From contig NZ_JANJZD010000015.1 in assembly GCF_024623325.1 (NCBI RefSeq), forward strand, positions 62,001 to 126,000: a DNA stretch of 64,000 nucleotides. The letters are read 5' to 3'. The stretch's first letter is position 1, and every line of letters starts with the position of its first letter. This stretch comes from Acetatifactor muris. GTDB taxonomy: Bacteria; Bacillota; Clostridia; Lachnospirales; Lachnospiraceae. Made by a program: the position numbers and the translations under genes. The notes under the pieces were generated by a model. It saw only the letters and a list, made by a program, of their open reading frames with translations, did no database searches and was not told the origin of the DNA. Shown here piece by piece: positions 7,783 to 17,522 of this stretch.

Positions 7783-9828
7783 TTATGCTGTCACCATCCC
7801 CACCGATTGTAATTCCACATTAGTCTCTACTTCATTGTAGGATACGACTACCAGATCCCTGAAATAATCCTCGGTCAGCCGCTTAAAATACATACGTACA
7901 ATAGGAGATGTAATGACAATGGGATTCTTTCCAAGGTTCTCGAGCTTCTGGACTTCCTTACCCACAGAATCGATAATCGCCCTGGACCGGTTCGGGTCCA
8001 GATTCAGGAAGGCCCCATTCTCTGTCTGTTTTACACTTCCCATAATTTCCTGCTCCACCTTCGGGTCCAGCGTAACCACATTTGTAGTCTCGTGAGGCGG
8101 GAAATACTTTGTGGAAATAGCACGTTTCAGGCTCTGTCTCACGTACTCTGTCAATATATCCGTGTCTCTTGTAGCCGGCGCATAATCCGCCAGCGTCTCC
8201 ATAATCGTAAGAAGGTCCCGAATGGAGATGCCTTCCCGTAAGAGATTCTGCAGTACCTTCTGTACCTCGCCAAGCCCCAGCAGCTTCGGCACCAGCTCCT
8301 CCACCAGAGAAGGATTTGTCTCCTTTATATTGTTGATCAGATTCTGTACATCCTGTCTTGTCAGCAGTTCTGCAATATGCTGCCGTATGATTTCCGTCAG
8401 ATGTGTTGCAATAATAGAAGGCGGGTCCACTACCGTATAGCCGAGACTTTCCGCCCGCTCCCTCTGATTCTCCGTGATCCAGATGGCCGGCAGATGGAAA
8501 GAAGGTTCAAAGGTGGGAATACCTGTTATCTCTTCCTCCACATACCCGGGATTCATGGCCATATAATGGTCAAACAGGATTTCTCCCTCGCTGATCTGGA
8601 TTCCCTTTATCTTTATAATGTACTGATTGGGATTCAGCTGAATATTATCACGCAGTCGAATTATGGGAACCACTGTACCAAGCTCCACTGCAATCTGTCT
8701 TCTGATCATAACCACACGGTCAAGAAGATCTCCGCCCTGATTCACATCAGCCAGCGGAATAATCCCATATCCGAACTCCAGCTCTATGGGATCCACCTGC
8801 AGCAGGCTGACAACATTTTCAGGCTGCCGGATTTCCTCCGCCGCAGCCTCCTCACTGTCTACCTCACTCTCAATGGCCGCCGTCTCCAGACTGCCGGCCA
8901 TCATTCTGCCTCCCACAATGAAGAGAAGTCCCATTCCCATAAAGAGAATCGTATTCAAATCGGTGACAACTCCCAGAAAGACAAGCGTACCTCCCACCAT
9001 ATACATTACCTTCGGTATCCCGAACAGCTGACGGAAAATAGCCGGACCAAATTCCGCCTCCTTACTTCCCTTTGTCACCAGAATACCCGTTGACAGCGAA
9101 ATCAGCAGGGAGGGAATCTGGCTTACCAGACCGTCACCAATGGTGAGAATACCGTAATTATCCAATGCGGTCATCGCATCCATGCCATTGCGGAGCATAC
9201 CCATGGCAAGACCGCCGATCAGGTTGATGGCAGTCAGCAACAATCCTGCCGTTGCATCTCCCTTAACGTATTTAACGGCACCATCCATGGAACCAAAAAA
9301 ACTGGACTCCATCTGAATCTTGTCACGTCTCTCCTTCGCCTCTCTGTCATCGATAGCACCGGTATTCAGGTCGGCGTCAATGGCCATCTGCTTACCGGGC
9401 ATGGCGTCCAACGTAAATCTCGCTGTTACTTCAGCCACACGCTCGGAACCTTTATTAATGACCAGGAACTGAATCATAATCAGAATCACGAAGACAATGG
9501 CACCCACAATCAGATCACCGCCGCCCACGAACTGTCCGAAGGTAATTACCACGTTTCCTGCGGTACCTTCTGTCAGAATATATCTCGTGGAAGACACATT
9601 CATGGCGATCCTGAAAATGGTGGTAAACAACAGGATCGTGGGGAAGTATGACATATCCAGTACTTCCTTAATGAACATACACGCGAACAGTATGGTAAAG
9701 CCTATGGCAATGTTAAAAGCCATAAATACATCCAAAAGCACCGCCGGAAGAGGCACGATCAGCATAATAAATGCCACCAGAATATAGATTGCCACCATGG
9801 CATCCGTCTTCGCCAGTCTTGCAGTCAT
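7783..9828 (-). CDS. flhA: Flagellar export apparatus protein FlhA
   Basis: A 681-residue FlhA, the usual length. About eight membrane helices occupy residues 1-320, with the conserved cytoplasmic loop (SERVAEVTARFTLDAMPGKQ and DREAKERRDKIQ, the FHIPEP region) between helices 4 and 5. The C-terminal cytoplasmic half (from about residue 340) is the docking platform for chaperone-substrate complexes. FlhA forms the nonameric ring of the flagellar type III exporter. It lies between flhB (34 bases) and flhF. Confidence 0.97.
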   Translation of the reverse strand: MTARLAKTDAMVAIYILVAFIMLIVPLPAVLLDVFMAFNIAIGFTILFACMFIKEVLDMSYFPTILLFTTIFRIAMNVSSTRYILTEGTAGNVVITFGQFVGGGDLIVGAIVFVILIMIQFLVINKGSERVAEVTARFTLDAMPGKQMAIDADLNTGAIDDREAKERRDKIQMESSFFGSMDGAVKYVKGDATAGLLLTAINLIGGLAMGMLRNGMDAMTALDNYGILTIGDGLVSQIPSLLISLSTGILVTKGSKEAEFGPAIFRQLFGIPKVMYMVGGTLVFLGVVTDLNTILFMGMGLLFIVGGRMMAGSLETAAIESEVDSEEAAAEEIRQPENVVSLLQVDPIELEFGYGIIPLADVNQGGDLLDRVVMIRRQIAVELGTVVPIIRLRDNIQLNPNQYIIKIKGIQISEGEILFDHYMAMNPGYVEEEITGIPTFEPSFHLPAIWITENQRERAESLGYTVVDPPSIIATHLTEIIRQHIAELLTRQDVQNLINNIKETNPSLVEELVPKLLGLGEVQKVLQNLLREGISIRDLLTIMETLADYAPATRDTDILTEYVRQSLKRAISTKYFPPHETTNVVTLDPKVEQEIMGSVKQTENGAFLNLDPNRSRAIIDSVGKEVQKLENLGKNPIVITSPIVRMYFKRLTEDYFRDLVVVSYNEVETNVELQSVGMVTA

Positions 9829-9862
9829 CTTGTGCTCCTCCCTTCTCCTGATCTGATTCTAT

Positions 9863-10972
9863 CTAAATTTTCCCCTGCAGATGATATACAAATGCAAGGA
9901 CTTCCGCCACAGCCTGATATAGCTCCGGCGGCACCGCTTCACCTATCTCCACATTCGCATAAAGCATTCGGGCAAGCGGCTTGTTCTCCACTATCTCAAT
10001 CTTATTCTCTTTTGCGACTTCCTTAATACGAGCTGCCAGATGGTCCTCACCTTTCGCAATCACAACAGGTGCATCTGCCACCTCCGGCTCATATTTGATA
10101 GCCACGGCATAATGAGTGGGATTGGTGATGACCACATCCGCCTGAGGCAGTTCCTGCATCATACGCCGCATGGAAGCCTCTCTCATCTTCTGCCTGATTT
10201 TACCCTTTATCTGGGGATCTCCTTCCTGCTGCTTGAACTCTTCCTTTATCTCCTGTTTGGTCATCTTCATGTCATTCTTGAATTTCACTTTCTGATAAAT
10301 AAAATCAGCCAGTGCGATCAGCATGTAGAACATGGCAATCCGAATACCCAAATCGGTGACTGTCTTTGCCACCAGCTCCAGAGCCTGCATCAGAGTAACA
10401 TCATATAAATTCAGCAGAATCGGCCATTTATCCTTCAGATAACTGTAACAGATATAAGTTATCATTCCGATTTTTGCAATGGATTTTACCAGCTCCACCA
10501 GCGAATTCACGGAAAGAATTTTCTTAAAGCCCTTCAGGGGATTCAGCTTGCTGAACTTGGGCTTCATAGGTTCCGTGGTAGGTTTCCACTTTACCTGCGC
10601 AAGGTCTGCAATAAAGGCAATCAGGAAACCAATCAACAGAATGGGAGCGACTATAATCAGTACTTCCATCAGCATCTGCCGAAACAGTATCCCCACATCC
10701 CGCTGAGGCATTGTCCCCTGCCAGAATACGGTGACATCCGTAATCTTACTGTAAATATTGCCAAAAAGCTCCAGAAACTGTATCCCTATATTTCCCACCC
10801 AGAGCTTTAATATCAGAAACAGAGCCAGCAATTCCAGGCCGTTGGTAATCTCACGGCTTTTCGCCACCTGTCCTTTTTTTCGGGCGTCCTCCAGCCTTTT
10901 CTGTGTAGCCGGCTCCGTCTTCTCTCCGCCCATACCTTCCTTTGCAAAAAACTGCAGATTATAACGAATCAC
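9863..10972 (-). CDS. flhB: Flagellar export switch protein FlhB
   Basis: A 369-residue FlhB. Four membrane helices are followed by a cytoplasmic domain with the self-cleavage site NPTH at residues 284-287, cut between Asn and Pro when export switches from hook to filament substrates. The start is a GTG that overlaps the fliR stop as GTGA, with GGAGG six bases upstream, so its translation is coupled to fliR. KTEPATQKRLEDARKKGQVAKS near the N-terminus is the family signature. Confidence 0.97.
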   Translation of the reverse strand: MIRYNLQFFAKEGMGGEKTEPATQKRLEDARKKGQVAKSREITNGLELLALFLILKLWVGNIGIQFLELFGNIYSKITDVTVFWQGTMPQRDVGILFRQMLMEVLIIVAPILLIGFLIAFIADLAQVKWKPTTEPMKPKFSKLNPLKGFKKILSVNSLVELVKSIAKIGMITYICYSYLKDKWPILLNLYDVTLMQALELVAKTVTDLGIRIAMFYMLIALADFIYQKVKFKNDMKMTKQEIKEEFKQQEGDPQIKGKIRQKMREASMRRMMQELPQADVVITNPTHYAVAIKYEPEVADAPVVIAKGEDHLAARIKEVAKENKIEIVENKPLARMLYANVEIGEAVPPELYQAVAEVLAFVYHLQGKI

Positions 10973-11751
10973 ATCATGCCTCCCACAAAGGAATCTATCA
11001 TTTCCTTCATTTCGCCGAAAACGAAATCGGCGATTCCCGGCAGCATCCCCGCCGTAAAGAAAATAATCGAAAGTCCTACCAGAATTTTCAGCTGCATACC
11101 CACTGCAAACATATTCACCTGCGGCGCAACCTTTGCCAGCACGCCCAGAACGGCATTCAGCAGCAATATGGCACAGAAAATCGGCAGAATAATCCGAAAA
11201 CCGATAATCACATAGTTGCCCAGGAATTCAATCACGGAATTCAGCAGAGAATCCGTGCGAAACACTGCTCCGTTCACCGGAATCAGAATAAAAGTATCCG
11301 CCAGAGCCCCGAACAGGTATCTGTACATTCCCGTGGAAATCATCAGAAGCATCAGGCCATACTGATACAGCGCACCTGTGATGCTGGTGCTTTCCCGCGA
11401 AGTAGGGTCCATCAGAGTCACCATGGACAATCCTGTCTCCATATCCGCAATAGAACCGGCAAAATTTACTATGGAGGTACACATACTGGCCGAAAATCCA
11501 ATCAGCAGTCCCACAATCGCTTCTTTCATTACAATAATGGTATATTCCGTAAGTGTGGAGTATACCACAGCTTCCGCAGGAGTCAACGCCTGATACAAAA
11601 GAATGGATGTAAAAAAGCTGATCCCAATCCGCACCCTGGAAGGTGTGTTCCGCAGGCTGAAAAATGGCGCCGTATGGACAAAACAGGCTACTCTGACCAA
11701 AATCAGAAGAAAATATTCCAAATCATAAACGGAAAAGGAGTAATTTATCAT
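10969..11751 (-). CDS. fliR: Flagellar export apparatus protein FliR
   Basis: A 260-residue membrane protein with about six hydrophobic segments, ending in a short charged tail. FliR joins FliP and FliQ in the core channel of the export gate. It follows fliQ by 13 bases and shares four bases with flhB. Typical family stretches are RVACFVHTAPFFSLRNTPSR near the N-terminus and FCAILLLNAVLGVLAKVAPQ in the second half. Confidence 0.95.
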   Translation of the reverse strand: MINYSFSVYDLEYFLLILVRVACFVHTAPFFSLRNTPSRVRIGISFFTSILLYQALTPAEAVVYSTLTEYTIIVMKEAIVGLLIGFSASMCTSIVNFAGSIADMETGLSMVTLMDPTSRESTSITGALYQYGLMLLMISTGMYRYLFGALADTFILIPVNGAVFRTDSLLNSVIEFLGNYVIIGFRIILPIFCAILLLNAVLGVLAKVAPQVNMFAVGMQLKILVGLSIIFFTAGMLPGIADFVFGEMKEMIDSFVGGMM

Positions 11752-11764
11752 TCTGTAAGGCTCC

Positions 11765-12037
11765 CTACCTGTTTATGTAAAGGCCAAAATCCGACCAGAG
11801 AACATTCATAAATTCCACCATAGAATTCATCATCCAATTGCCGAACAGTATCAACGCCAGAAACACACAGATAATCTTCGGCACAAAAGTGAGCGTCTGC
11901 TCCTGAATGGATGTCACAGTCTGGAAGATACTTACCGCCAGACCTACACACAGCGATACCAGTAAAACAGGAAGAGACACTTTGATAATCAAAAACAAAG
12001 CCTGTCTCGTAATATCCATCACGACATCAACTGTCAT
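11765..12037 (-). CDS. fliQ: Flagellar export apparatus protein FliQ
   Basis: A 90-residue protein with two membrane helices in a hairpin, exactly the size of FliQ. The family segment VGLAVSIFQTVTSIQEQTLT is seen in the loop between the helices. Four FliQ copies pack around the FliP-FliR core. It starts 105 bases downstream of fliP's stop, the widest gap inside this stretch of the operon; that gap contains no convincing gene. Confidence 0.95.
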   Translation of the reverse strand: MTVDVVMDITRQALFLIIKVSLPVLLVSLCVGLAVSIFQTVTSIQEQTLTFVPKIICVFLALILFGNWMMNSMVEFMNVLWSDFGLYINR

Positions 12038-12142
12038 CTTCTGCTCCTTTCCGCCGCTGTCAGACAGTCAGCAGCTGTTCCGGCATATTGTCGAAATGCC
12101 GCAGCAGTCACTGGCATAATCATATCAATACAAATCATATCA

Positions 12143-12940
12143 CTACAGATAAAAGGATTTCACCAGCTGCCCTATAATCAGATTCCAGCCATCTGCAAGC
12201 ACAAACAGCAGTATCTTAAAGGGCATGGAAATCGTTGTGGGAGGCAGCATCATCATACCCATACTCATCAGTGTGGATGCCACCACCATATCTATCACAA
12301 TAAAAGGGATATAGATAATAAATCCTATCCAAAAAGCCATTCGCAGCTCACTGAGCATAAAACTGGGCAGCAGCACCGACAGCGGAATATCCTCCAGGCT
12401 CTCTCCGTCCCAGCTTAAACCCGCAATGTCCATAAATAATTCCGCATCCTTCACCTGAGTCTGCGTGTACATGAACTTTCTCAGCGGAACAACACCTTTC
12501 TCCAATGCTTCATCCAGACTCATTTCCCCGGCCTCATAAGGCTGATAAGCCTGCTCGTTAATCTCCGTTATGGTGGGTTCCATAATAAAGAAAGTGAGAA
12601 TCAGAGCAAATCCCACAAGGACCTGATTGGGCGGAGCTGTCTGCGTATTCAGCGCCGCACGGGTAAAATGCAGTACTATCACAATACGCGTGAAAGAAGT
12701 CATCATGATGACAAGTGTAGGTGCAATGGCTATCAGCGTCAGTGTCAGTAAAATGCGCAGGGAACCGTTTATTTCGCCATTTCCGTCACCATAGTTGATG
12801 CTCAGGACATTTCCCGGCGTATCAGAGGAGAGTTCACTGGCAAATACTGTCATTGAACTTAAAATACACAATATGCCCACCATAAGAAGTAGGCATATCG
12901 CGGATACTATTCGCTTGCTTATAAGCTTATTTTTCATCAT
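12143..12940 (-). CDS. fliP: Flagellar export apparatus protein FliP
   Basis: FliP of about 265 residues. A cleavable signal-like helix (residues about 9-30) is followed by a short periplasm-side segment and four membrane helices. Family motifs are TSFTRIVIVLHFTRAALNTQ and the PPNQVLVGFALILTFFIMEP segment. Five copies form the export channel. The start is uncertain: ATG 12940 or the adjacent ATG 12937 overlaps the end of fliO by a few codons, and ATG 12967 would overlap it by more; none has a strong binding site, which suggests coupling to fliO translation. Confidence 0.93.
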   Translation of the reverse strand: MMKNKLISKRIVSAICLLLMVGILCILSSMTVFASELSSDTPGNVLSINYGDGNGEINGSLRILLTLTLIAIAPTLVIMMTSFTRIVIVLHFTRAALNTQTAPPNQVLVGFALILTFFIMEPTITEINEQAYQPYEAGEMSLDEALEKGVVPLRKFMYTQTQVKDAELFMDIAGLSWDGESLEDIPLSVLLPSFMLSELRMAFWIGFIIYIPFIVIDMVVASTLMSMGMMMLPPTTISMPFKILLFVLADGWNLIIGQLVKSFYL

Positions 12941-13310
12941 GCTTCGGCTCTTCCCGGGCAGATTCATCTCTCTTTACAGCCTTATCCAGAAGTTCTCTGA
13001 AGCTCTTCTGTACAGAAGCCTTCTCGCTCTTCCTCAGCTGCCCTTCCGGAATCTCGCCCAACATGGTAACCGTATCCTTACACACGGCAATCACCATATA
13101 TTTTTCGCCTGCCCGTATAATCTGGATATATTTATTATTCGCAATACGAGTGGTTTCTATTACCTCTACGTTCTCATTCACATTCTGCTGCTTCTGATAA
13201 TTTGCAATCCACCTGGTAGTCCAGGCGGTAATTCCAAGTACTGCCACAAAAATCAGCAGAATCGTGATGAACTGGGCATAGCTGCCCGCCCCTGCAGCTA
13301 ACAGAGTCAT
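12927..13310 (-). CDS. fliO: Flagellar biosynthesis protein FliO (FliZ)
   Basis: A 127-residue protein with one N-terminal membrane helix (about residues 11-31) and a cytoplasmic domain with the FliO pattern ENVEVIETTRIANNKYIQII. FliO is a chaperone for FliP assembly in the export gate. Its ATG overlaps the cheY stop codon (TGATG), so the two are coupled. The C-terminus is strongly charged. Confidence 0.9.
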   Translation of the reverse strand: MTLLAAGAGSYAQFITILLIFVAVLGITAWTTRWIANYQKQQNVNENVEVIETTRIANNKYIQIIRAGEKYMVIAVCKDTVTMLGEIPEGQLRKSEKASVQKSFRELLDKAVKRDESAREEPKHDEK

Positions 13311-13672
13311 CAGCCAACAACCTTCTTCACGGCTTCAATGACACGTTCTGCCTGGAACGGTTTTACAATAAAGTCTTTTGCACCCGCCTGAATGGACTCG
13401 ATAACCATGGCCTGCTGCCCCATTGCGGAACACATGATAACCTTGGCGCCACCGTCCAGCTTTTTGATTTCCTTCAAAGCCTGAATGCCATCCATCTCCG
13501 GCATGGTGATATCCATCAATACAAGATCAGGTGAAACCTCCTTGTACTTCTCCACCGCTTTCAGTCCGTTCTCCGCCTCTCCTGCGACATTATAACCATT
13601 TTTGGTCAGTATGTCCTTAATCATCATTCTCATAAATGCCGCATCATCGCATATCAAAATATTCTTTGCCAT
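13310..13672 (-). CDS. cheY: Chemotaxis response regulator CheY
   Basis: A 120-residue single receiver domain. The acidic pocket is D9/D10, the phosphorylation site D54 (LVLMDITMP), the switch residue S82 (MCSAMG) and K104 (IVKPF). CheY-P binds FliM and FliY at the switch and changes rotation. Location between fliY and fliO is the usual one in Firmicutes. The kinase CheA that must phosphorylate it is not encoded in this window; CheC and FliY supply dephosphorylation. Confidence 0.95.
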   Translation of the reverse strand: MAKNILICDDAAFMRMMIKDILTKNGYNVAGEAENGLKAVEKYKEVSPDLVLMDITMPEMDGIQALKEIKKLDGGAKVIMCSAMGQQAMVIESIQAGAKDFIVKPFQAERVIEAVKKVVG

Positions 13673-13685
13673 GCAAAACTTCCTC

Positions 13686-15077
13686 CTACTTGATAATCTC
13701 TGTTACTCTTACACCAAAGCTTTCTTCAATTACTACTACTTCACCCTTTGCAACGAACTTACCATTTACCAGTACATCTATGGGTTCACCGGCAATACGA
13801 TCAAGTTCGATAATCGTACCGGGTGCAAAGTCAAGAATTTCGGAAATCAGCTTGGATGTACGGCCCAGCTCCACGGTGACATTCAGAGGAACATCCATAA
13901 TCAGCCCAATGTTCTCCTGCCCCGCAATATTTCCTCCATCATTGGTAAATCCCTGGAACTGAGCAGGCTGAACATTGATATTCTGCATACCCGCTCCCGC
14001 GGACATTCCCATCTGCGGGCTCATTCCCACAGGCATTCCGCCCATCCCCATATTCATCATCTGCGGATTCATCCCCATCATCTGGGGATTCATTCCCATC
14101 ATCTGAGGGTTCATTCCCATGGGCATGCCACCCATGCCTGCATTCATCATCTGCGGATTCATCCCCATCATCTGAGGATTCATTCCCATTCCGCTCATAT
14201 CCATCTGGGGATTCATTCCCATTCCACTCATGTCTGCCTGCGGATTATTTCCCGTCTGAGCATTCATTCCGCCCTGCATTCCCATATCTGCGGCCGCAGT
14301 GGGAGCAGGTTCTGCCGCGGTCGGCTCCGAGCTTCCGCCTGTCTGAGAATTCATAAAGGTATCCACTACCTTACGGGCAAAATCTACCGGATACAACTGC
14401 ATAATAGAGCTGTCTACCAGGTCATCAATCTGCATCTTAAAAGATATCTTGACAAATACATTTCCCAGGAAAGGAGAGACATCACTTCCGTCCTTTACCT
14501 GAGTCAGGTCCAGAAGAGAAGCTTCCGGCGGACTGATATCAATTTTGGTGCCCATCATAGTAGAAAGAGAAGTAGCCGATGCCCCCATCATCTGATTCAT
14601 TGCCTCGGATATTGCGCTCAGATGCAGCTCTCCCAGCTCTCCGTCCGTATTGGTGCCGTCCCCTCCCATCATCAGGTCCGTAATCACCTTAACGTCATGC
14701 TCCTTTAATATCAATATGTTGGTACCGTCCAGTCCAACCGTATATTTAATCTGAATAAACACACAGGGGCGTTCATACTGCGTCAGCAGATTATCCCATG
14801 TGCAGAACTCCACAACGGGTGTTGTGATATTGACCCTTCTGTTCACCAGAGAGTACAGCGTGGTTGCCGAGGAACCCATACTGATATTGGCAACTTCGCC
14901 GACGGCATCTTTTTCCACATCCGTAAGAAGCTCTTCGGCATCTTTCATCGCCTGAGAAAGATCTACCGGACTTCTTTCGCCCTCTTCATTGCTTTCAACA
15001 ATCCCCGGTTCATCGTCATCGGACAAATCCATGCCGGAGAGTAATGCGTTTATCTCGTCTTGAGACAATCCGTCCAT
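13686..15077 (-). CDS. fliY: Flagellar switch protein FliY (FliN with CheC-type phosphatase domain)
   Basis: A 463-residue FliY. Residues 1-17 (SQDEINALLSGM) are the CheY-P-binding peptide shared with FliM. A CheC-type phosphatase domain follows with both motifs (AVGEVANISMGSSA and LSAISEAMNQMMGASA). A low-complexity linker of roughly 110 residues (about 240-370) is built of Met/Gly/Pro/Gln repeats around the unit GMNPQM. The C-terminal 80 residues are the FliN/SpoA domain (LNVTVELGRTSKLISEILDF). It forms part of the C-ring and hydrolyses CheY-P. The long Met-rich linker is the unusual part. Confidence 0.95.
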   Translation of the reverse strand: MDGLSQDEINALLSGMDLSDDDEPGIVESNEEGERSPVDLSQAMKDAEELLTDVEKDAVGEVANISMGSSATTLYSLVNRRVNITTPVVEFCTWDNLLTQYERPCVFIQIKYTVGLDGTNILILKEHDVKVITDLMMGGDGTNTDGELGELHLSAISEAMNQMMGASATSLSTMMGTKIDISPPEASLLDLTQVKDGSDVSPFLGNVFVKISFKMQIDDLVDSSIMQLYPVDFARKVVDTFMNSQTGGSSEPTAAEPAPTAAADMGMQGGMNAQTGNNPQADMSGMGMNPQMDMSGMGMNPQMMGMNPQMMNAGMGGMPMGMNPQMMGMNPQMMGMNPQMMNMGMGGMPVGMSPQMGMSAGAGMQNINVQPAQFQGFTNDGGNIAGQENIGLIMDVPLNVTVELGRTSKLISEILDFAPGTIIELDRIAGEPIDVLVNGKFVAKGEVVVIEESFGVRVTEIIK

Positions 15078-15080
15078 TCT

Positions 15081-16061
15081 TTACTCCTCCTCTCTAATAA
15101 CTGATGTAATCCTGACTGCATAAGAGTCTTTCTCGGTACCGGGTAATGCGGTAAACTTCCTGATATTGCCTACATAAATATTCATATCTTGATCCACTCC
15201 GGAATCCAGCCGGATACAGTCTCCTACCTGCAGGTTCAAAAAATCGTTTACGGAAATCGTACTGTTGCCAAGCACGGCCCTGATTGGCACATCCACCTTA
15301 CGAATCAGAGATTCCACATAGACCTCATAATTCTCGTCATGATTCTCCTGCATGGTGGAATACCAGTATTTCGTATTCAGCTTATCCATAATATCTTCCA
15401 GTGTAAAGAAAGGAAGACAGATATTCATGAAGCCTTCCACTTCTCCTATTCTTATCTCCATGGTCACAATGGCAACCATGTCACTGGGAGCTATAATCTG
15501 TGCAAACTGTGAATTCGTCTCCAGCCTGTTCAGCACAGGTGCTATATCGACAACATTTTTCCAGGGATCCCGCAAAAGCTGGGTAAACATCACCAGTATT
15601 TTCTCGATAATCATCTGTTCTATCTCGGAGAAATCTCTGCCTTTCTCCAAAGGCATACCGACTCCTCCAAGCATGCGGTCCAACATGGCATATCCAAGAT
15701 TAACACCCAGTTCCATAATAATAGAACCATTCAGCGGTGCAAAATTAACGATTCCCATTATGATGGGACTCGATAGAGAGTTCGTAAACTCATTAAAGGT
15801 CAGAGCCTCGGAGCCAACCACGGACACCTGCACGCTTTTGCGGAGATAAACCGGAAGATTCGTAGATATCAGCCGCGCATAATGCTCAAAAATAATTTCC
15901 AGAGTTCTCAAATGTTCCTTGGAAAACTTTGTGGGACGGTTGAAATCATAAATCTTGACTTTCTTCTCGTCCTTTTGCTGCATCTGGTCCGTATCCAGCT
16001 CGCCTGAAGACATCGCCGCCAAGAGGGCGTCTATTTCTTCCTGGGAAAGAGTTTCGGCCAC
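15081..16061 (-). CDS. fliM: Flagellar motor switch protein FliM
   Basis: A 326-residue FliM of normal length. The N-terminal peptide LSQEEIDALLAAM binds CheY-P, the middle CheC-like domain contains VQVSVVGSEALTFNEFTNSL and the C-terminus is a SpoA domain (DVPIRAVLGNSTISVNDFLN). The start is GTG, with AGGAGGTGA six bases upstream. It ends three bases before fliY starts. FliM forms the middle of the C-ring and transmits CheY-P binding to the rotor. Confidence 0.96.
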   Translation of the reverse strand: MAETLSQEEIDALLAAMSSGELDTDQMQQKDEKKVKIYDFNRPTKFSKEHLRTLEIIFEHYARLISTNLPVYLRKSVQVSVVGSEALTFNEFTNSLSSPIIMGIVNFAPLNGSIIMELGVNLGYAMLDRMLGGVGMPLEKGRDFSEIEQMIIEKILVMFTQLLRDPWKNVVDIAPVLNRLETNSQFAQIIAPSDMVAIVTMEIRIGEVEGFMNICLPFFTLEDIMDKLNTKYWYSTMQENHDENYEVYVESLIRKVDVPIRAVLGNSTISVNDFLNLQVGDCIRLDSGVDQDMNIYVGNIRKFTALPGTEKDSYAVRITSVIREEE

Positions 16062-16130
16062 ACAAGTTCACCTCCTGTCACATGCCGCCGCATGACTGCG
16101 TTTCTCATCGTCCATATTCTCCCATGCACA

Positions 16131-16667
16131 TCAGCCATATTTGATATTGCTGAGTGTAATTCCATAGATAAATTTGGACTTAAATAAAGTCTGAATAGAA
16201 GTCAGAATTTCATTCCTGATATCAGTGGTAAATGCGGCGCGGCATTCTTCTTCGGTATAGCTGCTTACCACCGCAGATATGGCATCCGTAATCATACTGT
16301 CATAACTGCTGATTGAGCCCGAAAATTCTGCATAGTCCTCATGATTCTTATCCATCAGCAGAGAGATGTCGAATACAATATATACAGGCTTGTCGCTCTT
16401 GCTCACCGTCCCGTCCGCATTCACTACATTGGAGAAAGCCAGCTGTATGGTCATAGGCTCCATAACATGCGTCTCTGTATCGGATACTGCCACCTCCGGT
16501 CCCGCCCCCGGCTGGTACATCTCCAGGTTCATTGCCGCTCCGATGCTGTCCATCAGCGCAGCCGTTTTTTGATTCGTGCTCAGGACATTGATCATCATAA
16601 CCGCCGACAGAGCAATGTTTACAATCATCAACACCAGAATCAGTACACTCAGTAAATTCTTTTTCAT
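16131..16667 (-). CDS. fliL: Basal body-associated protein FliL
   Basis: A 178-residue protein with one membrane helix near the N-terminus (about residues 5-27) and an extracytoplasmic stomatin-like domain. The C-terminus (EILTSIQTLFKSKFIYGITL) is typical of FliL. FliL surrounds the stator units and supports torque. Its position directly after motB fits. It begins 24 bases after motB's stop. Confidence 0.9.
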   Translation of the reverse strand: MKKNLLSVLILVLMIVNIALSAVMMINVLSTNQKTAALMDSIGAAMNLEMYQPGAGPEVAVSDTETHVMEPMTIQLAFSNVVNADGTVSKSDKPVYIVFDISLLMDKNHEDYAEFSGSISSYDSMITDAISAVVSSYTEEECRAAFTTDIRNEILTSIQTLFKSKFIYGITLSNIKYG

Positions 16668-16691
16668 GACTCAAGGATCCTTTCTTTCAAC

Positions 16692-17522
16692 TTATCTCAC
16701 TGACGGATTATAAATTAATATTTCTACCCTTCTGTTCCTGCTTCTGCCCTCGGGTGTAGAGTTATCGGCGATAGGTACCCGCTCTCCCATTCCGGCATGC
16801 TTCAGGTTCACAGGATTCAGCAGTGTCTTCTCCTGCAGATAATAGAATACAGCCAGGGCTCTGGCGCTGCTCAGCTCCTCATTGCTGGGGTATTGCGCGC
16901 TGTTTATGGGCACATTGTCAGTATGCCCCTCAATCTCAATATTTCCACTGCCCTGCCCATAGCGTTCCAGTATGGCGCCCACTTTCTCCACAACCTGCAT
17001 GGACTCCTCCTTCAGCTCCGCGCTTCCGGAATCAAAAAGCAAAGCTCCGCTCATGGTAAGTTTTACATACTGAGCGGTAAAACTGAGCTCCACTTCATCG
17101 GCAATATCATTTTCCCGAAGTGCCTCTTCAATTTCTTCCATCCGCTCTTCATTTTCCTTCAGCTGCTCTTCCTGAAGCATTTCTTCCAGCGCTTCCGGCG
17201 ATTTGTCAAATTCCTCCAGCTTATCACCGTCAGTCTCACTGTCTGCGGTCTTACCGGTACTGTTGATATACTGATCCAGCTCATTCAGCTGACTGACGCC
17301 ATTGCTGATGAGAAAACCGTCACCTATGGCTGCAGCACCTCCGTCAAACACACTGAAGGTATTATTCATGGCTGCCACAAATTCCTGGAGCTTCGCCTCC
17401 TCAATACTGGACATGGCAAAAAGCATAACGAAAAAGCAGAGCAGAAGGTTCATCAAGTCACTAAATGTCGCCATCCACGCCGGTGCACCGGCCGGGGGCG
17501 CCTCTTCCTTGCGCTTTGCCAT
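16692..17522 (-). CDS. motB: Stator protein MotB
   Basis: A 276-residue MotB. The single membrane helix (about 18-40) contains the proton/ion-carrying aspartate D22 in FSDLMNLLLCFFVML. An acidic linker of about 80 residues precedes the OmpA-like peptidoglycan-binding domain with IEGHTDNVPINSAQYPSN and ARALAVFYYL. MotB anchors the stator to the cell wall. Start and motA stop overlap as TAATG. Confidence 0.96.
   Translation of the reverse strand: MAKRKEEAPPAGAPAWMATFSDLMNLLLCFFVMLFAMSSIEEAKLQEFVAAMNNTFSVFDGGAAAIGDGFLISNGVSQLNELDQYINSTGKTADSETDGDKLEEFDKSPEALEEMLQEEQLKENEERMEEIEEALRENDIADEVELSFTAQYVKLTMSGALLFDSGSAELKEESMQVVEKVGAILERYGQGSGNIEIEGHTDNVPINSAQYPSNEELSSARALAVFYYLQEKTLLNPVNLKHAGMGERVPIADNSTPEGRSRNRRVEILIYNPSVR

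Noticed and set aside
12038..12142. 27-codon frame between fliP and fliQ
   Set aside because: No good ribosome site or recognisable product; the gap is probably leader for fliQ.
13980..14290. CRISPR-like repeats
   Set aside because: The repeats are in frame, contiguous and code for GMNPQM units of FliY; there are no spacers or cas genes.
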